Origin: Ectocarpus siliculosus
Taxonomy: Eukaryota; Sar; Phaeophyceae; Ectocarpales; Ectocarpaceae
Length of the DNA: 64,000 nt
Direction: 5' to 3'
Assembly: GCA_000310025.1 (NCBI GenBank)
Contig: FN649741.1
Location: forward strand, 5,960,862 to 6,024,861
Positions 12,201 to 25,075 of the stretch are shown one piece after another; position 1 is the first letter of the stretch; each line of letters starts with the position of its first letter. A program made the translations under genes and the position numbers. The notes under the pieces are model-generated. The model was given only the letters and a program-made list of their open reading frames with translations. It searched no databases and was not told the origin of the DNA.

Positions 12201-14442
12201 CGTTTCCTGTCTTTCTACCTGCTGCGAACGGTTCTGGAAGAAAGTCCCTCGAGGAAAGTCTCTCCGCTCGATTTCTCCCTGATTAGGATGTCTCTCTTGG
12301 AGGATCGGTCCAACATGTCCTGCAATTGAGGGAAAATATATTGCAAAGCGTGAGGTCTTGAGCTCGGGCAGCTGTTAGCGAGGAAGACGGTGACACGATG
12401 ACACAGTATGAACCAACGGTAGAGAGAGGTTTTTGTGTTCGTGCAAAGACACTACCGAAATATCGAGAAACAGCCTGGAGCACACGGCTTGACCCGCACA
12501 ATTTGCGTTTCTTCCTGAGAGAGGACTCTACCTGTAGTGTTTCGCAATATATTCTTAATAAGGAGACGCGAACGCTGACGTGGCGCCCCCGGGTCTTCTT
12601 TAGGCCTGAAAACAGTCTTGTCATGCTTCGAGCCAGAGTTCCCTCTTCTTCTCCTCCAGCAGGCCCTGAACCGCACAGTGTGTATGTTTTACCTAGTGGC
12701 ACACACACATTTTGACAAGGAGTGCCGATGAATTCAGACGAATTTAGCAACAGAAGCCAAACGCCATAGACCGTGTAGTTGACCGTATAGTTTCCATGAC
12801 GTCTTTTCGTCGGCAGAAGTCGGAGCGGGACGTGGGTAGGGGGAGAGGAGGGGAATACGTCACACCTGAACCTCTCCGACCAGTACATAGGATCGTCCCG
12901 TTGCATCCATCAACGATTCCGTCCACGACGCCTGCTCCCACAATATTGAATATCTGTGGTAAGGGAACGGGCGGGTGAAAGCGCATGTTTGCTGACATGC
13001 AGTCCACGTAGAGTATTGAAAAACTGCGTTTCTATTTCAAATAAACGAAACATGATCTCGAGGTTAAAAACAGGACCCGAGAGAACGATCCACGCCTCAT
13101 AGGATTGGGGTCAGGGTTTATTGGTTATGTGAGTCGGCAAGAATTCCTGACGGTAGCCAGAACCAAGTCTTGGATTACATCTCTTTTAGGTTGCTCTTGC
13201 TTTCCAAATCCTGCGATACCATTTGTTGGAAATGGCAGTCTTCTGTAGCATCTTTTCGCAGGCTCTAGAAACTCATCATATATCTTGCATTGAGTGTTTT
13301 ACCTCCTCCTGTGAGTGCTCCGCTCCAAAGCACCCTGTAAATTTGAACTCCCGACGCGCGCCTTGAGAATAAACAATGGTTCCGTTGGAGTTCCACGATT
13401 CAATACACGAGGTACCGGTCGGTTCTTCAGGGCTACCATCCTGCACGATTGAAAGGATAAGGCGAGTGCAGTCGACGGTGAAACGTGAATAAAACTCAAA
13501 CACAATGGTGCTTAGCAAATATCCTTTGCCAGGTGCGGCGAGCTGGAGGATCAGGACAATCGCACACGCACACGTTCACCTGAGCGTATGCCAGCGGGGA
13601 CGATAATTGCAGTTGTAAGCAAGTATGCAAACATGATAAGTTGCTTTTACCACCCTCTCGAGACTGCTATTCACAGCCACTGCTTGCTTTGTACGAAGAA
13701 AACAATCCGCATCACGCAACGAAACATCATGCAACGAAACACGCTCCTGTTGAGACATTATTCTGCTCGATGATGTGATTCGCCAGCCGGCGTAAAACCG
13801 AAAGGACTGGCAGATTGTGATGAGGGGACACTTCCACGCAGTCCACGAGAAGGATAGTGGCAGCTGGCTACAACGTACCCCCGGTGCGATGACGGATCAG
13901 TCGGACGTGCTAACGGCTGATCATGGCGTAGAGAGAAGCGACTACATACATGCTTGTGGCCCGACCATGGGTACCCGTTCAAAAGCGCGTGTGTGTATCT
14001 CCGCCACTAGAGGGCTCTTGTTCACAACCCGAGGGATCGGGATGGGTTACAAGATGTGCAGATGACAAGACAGCAATATTAGGCTCCATCTAGATGACTG
14101 TGTGGCGGCACACTCTTGCTCATGTGAAGTGCTGAACTGACACCCGGCGATACCGCACGTGGAACTAATCATTCTTTAAACAAGGCTACGCGAACTAAGG
14201 TAACTACCTGCACGCAAGGACGCAATTGTACCACAAGACAGCACACACTGAGGCAACAGTCAACAAGTTCTGCCCACGCAATCCAAGCCATATGGTTCAA
14301 ACTCCACGGTGTTATGATGGCCGATGGCATCTATCTGCGCACGTACCGAAACCGCAGGATCCAAAGCCTTCTGTTCTTCTAGAGAGTCCAAGACAGGAGG
14401 ACGAATCCTGCCAAACACCCGCATCGTCTCCACGTCGAGCAT
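9210..14442 (-). CDS. Kinesin-like protein: N-terminal motor and coiled-coil tail (3' end unresolved)
   Basis: Microtubule motor family protein. Exons in transcript order: 14442-14278, 13440-13303, 12953-12866, 12692-12532, 12319-12219, 12052-11917, 11782-11645, 11442-11342, 11212-10927, 10505-10411, 10259-10122, 9966-9904, 9693-9636, 9489-9418, 9377-9210; phases agree throughout, about 636 residues before the unresolved end. Motor motifs: MRVFGRIRPP; FKFTGCFGAEHSQEE; DGCNGTILC then a P-loop GRRGSGKTYT built across the 12866/12692 splice; switch I SSRGHT; switch II LADLAASE; FVNLGLSALGNCVAAL; HVPFRDSKLTRLLQQTLAGN; ETLATLIFAQRA. The tail is rich in Glu, Lys, Arg and Gln and looks coiled-coil. 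Oddities: Gly to Ala in DLAGSE, Ser to Gly in SSRSH, and a shortened segment before switch I. The start is inferred, an exon between the first two could be missing, and the 40-bp gap 9417-9378 is either a very small intron or a lesion. Subfamily not assigned. Confidence 0.88.
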
Positions 14443-14613
14443 GATATATTCCCTGGAACTATGTATAGGCGCCGCGTGCAGGGGTGATGAAATGTGCTCG
14501 CGATCTTTGTCGCAGGCGCCCGTCTCCGGCTGTTGGCTAGATAATAAGATTCGTCACTACAGTAGTCGCGGCTTCTGATTTTCTCTTTCAAGGTACATAG
14601 CGATCGTCACCCC

Positions 14614-15345
14614 TTGCCTGCGAAGCGCAATCACGGCACTATGAGCAAGCCGCAAACCGACCTCTACATAGCTACGGTCATTTTTGCGGTTTACGGTCCC
14701 GCTTCTGCCGCAATCAATCCCTCCGCGTTCTCAACCCGAAGCGTCAGGTGTTGCCCCGCACCCTTGCGGGGACGTGGCATCAAGCATCACTTCATAGCAG
14801 ATTACATAGCAGTAATAGACACAGCGACCAGCCACGACTCACGCGGTCCAGCATCGGGACTGATGTATTCGGCCAATTTGTCAAAGCCCCGCAATGGTGG
14901 AAGGTCGGGCTGGGGGTTGCCGTTTGTGTATTTGTCCAAGGATGAAAAGATCGAGCAAGACCGCATCACGGAACACACAACACACAAGGTTGCGATTTTG
15001 TGGTGCAAGGCGGAGCAACCTGTGTTGTCATACCGTGCCTGTGTGAATAATCGACCGCACGGATCATCCCCAATTTTCTCCAATCGCTCCAGGGTCTCCC
15101 CCTTTAAGCACACATCCACGTACGTACTTAGAACGCTTATCCAGGGCGAACGCAAGCCTATTGGACTATGTACCTTGGCTGCTCTTTCTGTCCGTAAAAG
15201 CGTCACACAGCGTGCACCGTTTATGTATGTACACCATGTAGGAACATGGACCAAGGAACAAGAAACTTGGAATTGTTGTCTGATTGGCCAAACACACAAA
15301 ATAGCTTTCCTGGAAACGAACTGCTTTTTATTCGCCGTGCCATAA
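14614..15345 (+). other. Long unrecognised open frame, open on both strands
   Basis: A 243-codon frame is open on the plus strand. A 165-codon frame is open on the opposite strand at 15299-14802. Neither shows a domain I recognise. The minus frame ends in LAEYISPDAGPRESWLVAV, which reads more like a protein than its partner, but I cannot choose between them. It lies just upstream of the kinesin start and could include 5' sequence of that gene or an old insertion. Confidence 0.2.
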
Positions 15346-18300
15346 TCCAGTCAACTATGCTATGTATAACTTGGTCATTTTCGCCACAGACCGCAGGAAG
15401 GTGGAACACGGCCTTTCTGTAGCAATTCTATGTGTGATCACTGTCAGGCATGTGGCTGCCACAGGTGCTGCATGCTACCGGTTCAAGTGACTTAGGCATT
15501 GACACCATCATCAGGTGTCTCGAATGCAAAACGGTGGCGGATGCTCGTGTAGCCGTTGTAGACTTTTGGGGAAGATAGAGTGCCATTGAAGACTGGCAAG
15601 CTACCCTTTGATCAAGCCTTCCAGAGCACTCACGAAGGTGCGAATTGGACGACGAGCACCGCCTGTTCTAGCTGATACCTGTAGCACATGTGCATGATGT
15701 GCGCTGTCGTCCACAGCTCCCTTCCAAACCTACATCATCACTTCTTTTCCCCGTACAACCACTGCTCTTCTGCCTCTACGAAGTACAATGATACAAGTGT
15801 GGAACTCTTCCCCACAAAAAAGTCCCCGCTCGCGCAACCTGTCTCGTGAGCGAAAGTCCGAAGTTTCACCAGGATGTTGTACTTTTGCGGATGTTCACGC
15901 GGACTCACCAGGATTCGTCTTTCTTTCTCGACGCACACGGCAACCCAAAGCAATCGCCCAGCTTGAGAAGCCTACAGTGTAGTTGCGCACAGCCATGACA
16001 ATTTCGTGGCGAAGCAACGGTCAGGAGGGCGTTTTGGGGATGTATTGTGACGTTGGCCTACCCCTCATTTATCCGAAACCATTATTCTATGCCCCGTGTG
16101 CCAACTTTCGTAAAAAAGAAAGATCCACGCGACGTGTGTGGGTAGCGAGGTAGCGAGCGCATGCACTCAGTTATGATATGCATCCGGAAGAAGCAAACAT
16201 TCGCCTTGATTTTGAATCTTTGTTAGAACCATTGTTTCCCCAACTTTCCTCGGGGGGCCTAAAAGGTCTAGTGAATACTGTAGTGAATAATGGCCGAAGA
16301 TTGAGATTCGTGCCATCTCAGCCCTATGATGTTGAATTTGACATCGAATTCGGAACAAAATTTTGCGATTAATAATTCGGCGAGAAGCGTTATGCCCCGC
16401 ATGCAAAACCAGCAGACTTCGTCTCACGCCACACATCTCCCTGCCTCTACAATTCCGATCACAACCCAACACGGACCTAACCATTGCATCGACGGTTTTA
16501 AGGGTACCTGATTCCTTCACGAGTCGGACAGAATGAGTTTCGTAGCCAAGTCTTTGCAGGTCACAGCTCTGTGGCTGTGCCTGTCCGCGGGCAGCGCGTT
16601 TGCTGTGCTGTCAATGGCTCATCATGGGTTCGTACAACGAGCAGCAAGTATTCAAGTGGCAACCTGGACAGCACAGGGCCTACGATCTCTTGTTGAGTGA
16701 CGACCTTTGAAATCGAATCTTCAGAGCAGGGGTGCTACGTGCATGTGTATTGCTTCTGAACTGTGTCATGCTTCAATCGCCACTGCTGCTATGCATATGA
16801 AAGGAAACCAGACGATGGCGATGCCATCGACGGGTGCTTCCGAAGTTGCCATATCTGTCTCTGATCGGCACTTGCATCATTCAAACCACTTTCCTCGCCT
16901 TAACATATGGATATGGTGGCTGAGAGTATCGAAGACATCGGCGCTCTATTCACGGGAGGGGTGCCTCATTTTTTGTGTTGTCCTTGGTGCACCACCGAAG
17001 TAGCGAACTTATACTCCCTACTCACACGGTAGGATGTACGGTGTCTTCCTTCGCTAGGTTGTTGGTAAATCCACACCCGCCCGCCATAGGAAAAAAGCGA
17101 ACGAGCAGAAGGGGTGGTTGCTCGTGGCTGGAAAGAAAGCTTGACGGACTCCGGCAATAACTTGTGTTGAGAAGCACAATGACCACTAGACTACTAGTCT
17201 AGTCAGCGCTGACGTGCACACTGGTCACCATATTCAATTCACCACCTGGTACCAAGCTGCCGCATGCCAGAAACAGCGACCGTTGTGCCTTGCAGCCAGC
17301 AAGTTGCCGAAATTCTGCGGGCCAGGGTGCCGGTACGAAGGTTTTGCACCCCTTGGGGCTATGGCACCGGGGGGCGCCATTCATTGCTTGGTTTCTTTTC
17401 CGCACCGGGTACGGTGGTTTCGCACCCGCCAGGGTGATGCAAAACTGCGCGAGAGACGCAACGAACATTCACTCAACGGAAATGCATGGCACGGATAGCT
17501 ATTGCTGCCATCTACTCCAAACATGTACAAAGCACTACACACGGTAGTCGCTCCGTGGTGTGGAATCGCGCGACTGCGCGTTTCTGTACTCCTTTGTTGA
17601 CACCACTGAGGAAACGCATGCAAGCATGACATGCATTTAAGTATTTATCGGTCTCCCATGCATGGTGGAGAACGAAAATGACGCGAAATATGAATATGAT
17701 GTTCTGTGGAAATTTACATCTACCATCATCAGGATGTTCGTTGAGATGGTGAGGCTGAGCTTGGTTCAAAACATGAAAATGGGATGCGTCCGTACGGATG
17801 AGGTCTCCGAACTGGCCATGCGCGCACTTCTTGGTTTGCTGGTGGGCAGTGGGTAGGCGAGCGCTCGGGATTGGGCCCGTAGGTGGAGATGTATGACGTA
17901 TTTAAGCTTGGAGGAAACACAAAACGCTTACAATGTACAAGTGTGTATTTCGTGTGGAACGAATGTATGTAGTTCTCTCGTCATGCATTCGTGTCGTTCA
18001 GGAACAGATACTTGCGTGTAGAATTTTCGCGCCTGCAGAACAATGCTCTGCACTTGGCTGACTGCAGAGGGAATATTATGAACAATGGGTAACAGATGTC
18101 TGCGTGGCTATTGCAGCTGTCTACATGTAGTCCAGAGTGGCGGATCACCGTTGGTCATATCAACTATGACATCCGAGCGTCATGTCAGGGTTGCGCTGTT
18201 GCACGTACTTCCAGACGGGGAACAAGGCAATTGCAAACATGTATCGCGATGTTGTGGTCCAAGCTCTTCTGTAGCAATTGGTGAAACTTGGTCTTGCAAT

Positions 18301-18452
18301 ACGGTGCACGAAAACTAGACTGATTATTGCACCCCAAGTTTGGTTGGTTGAGATGTTCTTCGCGATGATGCCGGTCTAATCAGGCAAATGCTTCCGTGGA
18401 CTGATCGTTCGTCATTTGCTCAATATATCACTGGTACGAGGCAGGTCCGTGC
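15346..18452. other. Intergenic, no gene supported
   Basis: Only short scattered frames on both strands. A 64-codon frame from ATG at 16178 has no recognised features. I see no convincing exon boundaries, RNA gene or strong repeat. Confidence 0.45.
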
Positions 18453-19595
18453 ATGTCGAGTTTGAACGAACAAGCTCAAAGAAGGTTTCCAAATCTTCTG
18501 CAGAGGCATCTTGACGTTGTCGAGAAGGAGTATGATGAAGCCGAAACCAACACCTATGATGACCAGTACGCGAGGATGACGCACCATGGCTACTACCTGG
18601 AGGCTCAGACTATCGTTGACACCTACGATGAAACTGAAGAAGGAGACGAAGTCATTCACATGATTCGGAGATGCCGACGTTTTGCCAAGAAGATAATAGC
18701 GAGGGGTGCATCGGCCACGACAGATATTCACATCCTGGCTGCCTCCAGGTGGGTCTCTTGTGAAGAGATATGGATGGCCGTGCTGCACATTTGGCGTGCG
18801 GAGTGTCATAGGAGGCTATAGTCGGCGATGTTATCTCTCCCTTCGTTCGGATCATTCAATGCAGATGTCGTACCGGGTGAGGCCTCAGGCCGGGGAGGAC
18901 CGACCGCGGCGTGAAAGATAGTCACCCGGCCGCACTGAGAGCTTTCCTCCGTGCCCGAGGGTTTTTCGTTCCAACACGTTGTGTAGAGCCACGTGCAAAT
19001 TGTGGGTTGGGACGGACGGCCTCAAGACGCACTGTCTCTTCGCGTTCTCTTTGGGGCTCCGGCAGTGAAGGAGACCCCAGCAAACAATCACTTCTTGGCG
19101 TTTTGTGCTCCACAACCGTTTCCTGATGTTTTCAGTTTTTTCCACCCCTTCCGGTGTAACTGAATCGTTTGGGTCGAGTAGGGATTGCACTACACAAGCC
19201 ATTTTCGCCTCGCCATGGTGTTGGCTGAACGCCGCTCCCGTTTCCTATATATCTCGAGGTACACCCCCTTTCGACCTCTTTCGATTTTCGACAAGTAGTC
19301 AATGGTTGTGGTCGAACAGCTCGTCCAGTGGATGAGAATGCTTGGGAGGAGATGTACCGTGAGAATGAATTCGCCGTGTTACCGTATCTCCTGACCCGTG
19401 CTACCTTCATGCACACGTGTTACTCAAGGATGGCCTTCTGCATTTTTGATGTTGCCTGGGTAGGCGTCCTAAGCCTGAAGGCCCGACATGATTGACCAAG
19501 GTATTTTTTACTCTTTCTTTGTCCAAGCGACGTGTCTCATTCAGGTACGAACGCCTATTGCCGAAATGGGAAACTTTCAAACATACCTGCGCTAG
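18453..19595 (+). CDS. Unrecognised multi-exon gene (partial model)
   Basis: A likely first exon runs from ATG 18453 to 18748 with donor CCAG|GTGGGT. It encodes about 98 residues rich in Asp, Glu, Tyr and Thr, starting MSSLNEQAQRRFPNLLQRHL. A second likely exon, 19329-19459, follows tcgtccag and ends TGG|GTAGGC; it encodes DENAWEEMYRENEFAVLPYL and then a Cys/Phe/Met-rich segment. A last exon at 19545-19595, after cattcag, reads VRTPIAEMGNFQTYLR and stops at TAG; its phase fits the second exon. The first and second exons do not join in phase, so at least one exon between them is missing. I do not recognise the family. The two parts may even belong to different genes. Confidence 0.4.
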
Positions 19596-19768
19596 CGTCT
19601 TCCTTCGTGAGACAATAGGCAAACTGCAGCCGTCAAGTTTCTCCACCCCGTCGTCTTGCTCTCCCGGATATCGAACCGCTCGGCAAGCGATGTGCCGTCT
19701 CATTCAAATATTTTCCGTGAAACGTATGAGGAACAAGACACGACAGCGTTCTCAGAAGGGAGTGAGCG

Positions 19769-21773
<2,005 letters not shown>

Positions 21774-21779
21774 ACCAAG

Positions 21780-21932
21780 GAAGACAATCTTCAAGCTGAA
21801 GGAGCTATGACGAAGCAACTGGACGATGATTTGGATGAAGTGCAGATTCATATTGACCTCGTGGAGGAAAAACAGACGCGAGTCGAGGCAGCTCTCGAGG
21901 GCAGCGGCTTCTATCTGGGGACTGCAGACCAG
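21780..21932 (+). CDS. Isolated exon encoding a coiled-coil-like segment
   Basis: The frame around ATG 21807 reads MTKQLDDDLDEVQIHIDLVE and continues KQTRVEAALEG, with regularly spaced Leu/Ile/Val typical of a coiled coil. It ends at a good donor, GACCAG|GTGGGTTC, after 21932. The frame is open upstream to about 21774, so this may be an internal exon using acceptor ccaag (after 21779) rather than a start. No partner exons could be placed with confidence and the family is not recognised. Confidence 0.4.
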
Positions 21933-22352
21933 GTGGGTTCACACGGTCTTGGTAACCAACACACAGCCATTACCATTCTTCATAGCATGCTCTATTTGCG
22001 CGTATGCTCCCAGGCTAGACCCTGGTGGAATGCTGGGTTGTCTTTGCTGTCTGTCATGTTGCGCCCCCCTGTGCGTGTGCAGCGCCTCATACTAGCGGTA
22101 TAACTTCGCTGTTGATTTTATTTTCAGTTTAATTTTGGTTCGGAGGTTTGTACGTACCCGGCGCTACAGGAAGGACAAGAAGAAAGGAGCAAATAAATCG
22201 TGCCGGCTGTACGGGTGAACGGCTGCGGTATGCGCGTTTTGCTTTCAGCAGCCTACAACCACAGCATTGGCATGCGCTACGGGTCGAAACAAAATTGGGT
22301 CTGAAAGCGTAACAAGGGTGGAACACTTCCGTTTTGGAACTTGGGATAAGTA

Positions 22353-22425
22353 TAACACAAGATAACACACCCCCTGAACCGACTTTCAAAGGTCAGATTC
22401 TCCACGACAAAGATGTAAAATTAAC
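22353..22425 (+). repeat. Dispersed repeat, copy 1 (copy 2 at 63849-63915)
   Basis: The segment aacacaagataacacacccc and the following 50 bases, up to the ctccacgac motif and a little beyond, match 63849-63915 with a few substitutions and small indels, in the same orientation. It probably marks the edge or interior of an unrecognised transposable element. Confidence 0.75.
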
Positions 22426-23121
22426 GAGCTCTCGGTGATTGGGGGGCGGGTGGCCTTTCGCGCCCCTGGCAATTAATGTAATACGTGGCATACTGGTTTT
22501 GTACGCTGTGTCATAAGTGCGTGTTTTCATTTTTTCTCGCTAAACCACAGAGCCGGCGGAAGAGGGTGCGCCATTAGACTACGGTACCACTTGTACAGGG
22601 CCCGGACACAATAACAATTCCGGTATTCCGGTATGAGAAGGGACTCCGATGCAAGAGGATCGAAGGCCGTTGTTACACCACCCCTACAACCGAACCTCGA
22701 CTGTACGGACACCTGTTTTGTGGTGACACTGGATACACGGACGATTGAATGGCCTCTGACGATTGAATTTCAACGAGTTTTCGTGTGGGCCGGACGTGTT
22801 CGTCGAAGATATGTATTCGTGTTTGAGAGGAAGTTTTCAGACTGATGCCGTGGGGAGGACTCCACATGCAACACATATGGCACGCAATAGCCCGGAGAAC
22901 GCTGCGCGTGCCTCTCGGCTCAACGCTCAATGAAAATTACGGGGAGCAAACAGCTGTGTAGTCCAAGAGAGGGACGAAGAAAAGTATCTAGAGCGAACGG
23001 CATGCAAGACAGGAACGGGCCTGATCGTCGGCAGCGTGGAGCTGATGAAGTGCACCCAGCGCCGCGCAGTCTAGATGCGTAGTCAAGAGTAAGACAAACA
23101 GTGCCAGTCTTCATGACGTTC

Positions 23122-23510
23122 GGAGTCATAAATGGGATGAGCGGCACCGGCGGCAGACAATGGGCTGACCCACAATGCGGCCAGATCATATGACCTACCG
23201 CCGGCATCCGCTGACAGTGTGGTCCGGTTTCCGCTGACCGAGCGAGAGATGCGCGGATCGCAGACCCTGGGAACAGCGAGGCGTGTGTCATAACTGAATC
23301 TCTCTGAGAGACCGTTGCAGATGTACGGAGTCATTGATGGAATGCCGTGCAAATAAAAAACGAATCCAGGCAATGTACGCCTGAGATGAAATACTGAGTG
23401 GGCCCGGCGAGAGACAAAGAGGACCATGGACCGGTCAGATCGTTTCAGGTACGACCGGCGTCCGCTGACGGGTTGGTCTGGTTTTTGCTGAGCGGGCGAG
23501 AAATATGTCA
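23122..23510. repeat. Diverged direct duplication of roughly 200-250 bp
   Basis: The motif cggagtcat followed by atggRatg appears at 23122 and 23326, and the longer stretch around ccgctgac and gtccggttt (about 23178-23250) is matched by about 23430-23500 (rtccgctgac, tggtctggttt). Spacing varies by about 50 bp, so indels are present. Confidence 0.55.
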
Positions 23511-24958
23511 AAAACAAGCGGCAATTACAGCCATCGGAGTAGTTTGAATTCAAGTGAAACGCAAGTTCTCTTTCGCAGAGATCCAAAGATCCTGGAAATA
23601 CAGCTCTGTGGGAGCCCGGGAGAAACTCTGCTGAGGGGAGAGTGAAACAAAAATGGAAGGGAGACTGTGGGCAAGGTGGGCTGAGGAGGTCGGGAGGCGA
23701 TACATGTACTTCAAGTACAAGGTGTCCGGACGCGTAGCCACCGCCGCGGCCGGGTTCAAGTACATTGGGCTTGTGTTCGCCTGGATTGCTTCGTGCTGCT
23801 GTGTATTCTATCCCATATGTTCTAGAACTCATCATATCCTGCCTCCGCTTCCATTAAAGGAATGCATCGCACTATACAGCAGCGATGTAAACAACCTGTC
23901 ACCGTTTTTAACCGGCAACAATGTTTGGGGGTAGGGTACACAGCAATTTGCAGGGACTAGTCCTAAATTTTGTACTGTACCAAGTATTTCCGTGCGCAAA
24001 CTGAAGCACACTGCAGGTACAAGTGCAATACTCCAGTACACGACGGGTTGCTCGGTGATGATCGATATGAGGGCACATGTTTTTCTCCTCGCTAAGCCCT
24101 TCCCTACATTAGACTACTCAGACAGGACATGTTATGTTGTTTCTGTGGTTGGCCAAGGGTAGGCAAAAATGTTTTGCAAGAGAAATTCGGGAGTACAACA
24201 GCAGGTTATTCCATTCGTATCTACTGATTTTCCAACAATGTCGGCGGACTTCGGATGTGGCCGAGCCGAGACCCTTTAAACCAAGCCTGGGTCGTCCCCG
24301 AACTTCTGCTTCGCTTTCGCTTTCAGTACACAGCGTGGATTCGTTTTTCGTGTCGTCTCTGAGGGGATGCTTCACCGGAGACTGCTGTGTATGTGTTTTT
24401 TTTTCCGATCCTCCTGCGATACGTACCGCTCGATTTTGCTCCAGCGTTTTTTGCAGTGATCGATGTTTTCTTCGCCTCTCGTTTCTGTGTCGTTATTGTT
24501 TTTGATATAGGGCTGTACGACGCGTATCCCAGTTCCTCTCATCGCCGCCATTGAGTGACAAATGATGACCCGCATCTCTCCGCCCTCTTTGGGATCATGA
24601 ACGGAGCTTGAAGCACCGATCAATTCTCAACCTCAAACTCACCGTCTTCTCCTCTCCGCGTCCATCGGTCATATTCTGGTCGCCCGCCCCATATGGGGCG
24701 CGGGGGGGGGAATCCTTGCCCTTAGCTGCTCATTCTCATGAATTGGTCGGTGTCCACCACTAGTCGCTCACTGCCGAGAATCGAACCGTTTCAATCGTTG
24801 CATCACCTTCGTATCTTCCATCTATTCATACTTTGGACTTGCCTCGAGCAAGAGATGTGTTTCCTCAGTATGTTGCCTCGGAACCTGTTGAGATACCAAT
24901 CCGCTGGAATCATGCGTGTTGTTGTGCCCCGAATCTGCTTTAGGTCGTTCTCATGCAG

Positions 24959-25075
24959 CATTTGCAAAGCCTGAGAACGGAAAAGGAGCACCTGCGAAAG
25001 GGAAAGGCGCAACTGTGTGACCAAAGTGCTACTGCTGCTCCGTCAACTGGGGCCACCCAACACACTGACTGGTGG
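24959..25075 (+). CDS. Possible orphan exon, charged helix
   Basis: After a plausible acceptor (ctcatgcag, ending 24958) the frame reads HLQSLRTEKEHLRKGKAQLC and continues open for about 40 codons. The heptad-like pattern and charge suggest a coiled coil. No donor, start or family could be fixed. Confidence 0.2.

Larger units (their letters stand above)
21933..24958. other. Intergenic or long intron; no gene supported, several repeats
   Basis: A long minus-strand frame (23835-23083, 250 codons) has no recognised domain and overlaps a diverged internal duplication, so I do not call it a gene. A block at 22353-22425 recurs at the right end of the window. If the coiled-coil-like pieces at 21.8 and 24.96 kb belong together, this would be intron. 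Confidence 0.4.

Noticed and set aside
12866-12906. Kinesin P-loop reading GRRGSGVT, suggesting loss of the catalytic Lys
   Set aside because: A donor (G|GTGTGA) lies inside the motif; splicing to 12692 restores GSGKT.
23083-23835. 250-codon minus-strand frame
   Set aside because: No recognisable domain, no splice context, and it overlaps a diverged DNA duplication; treated as chance or old repeat sequence.
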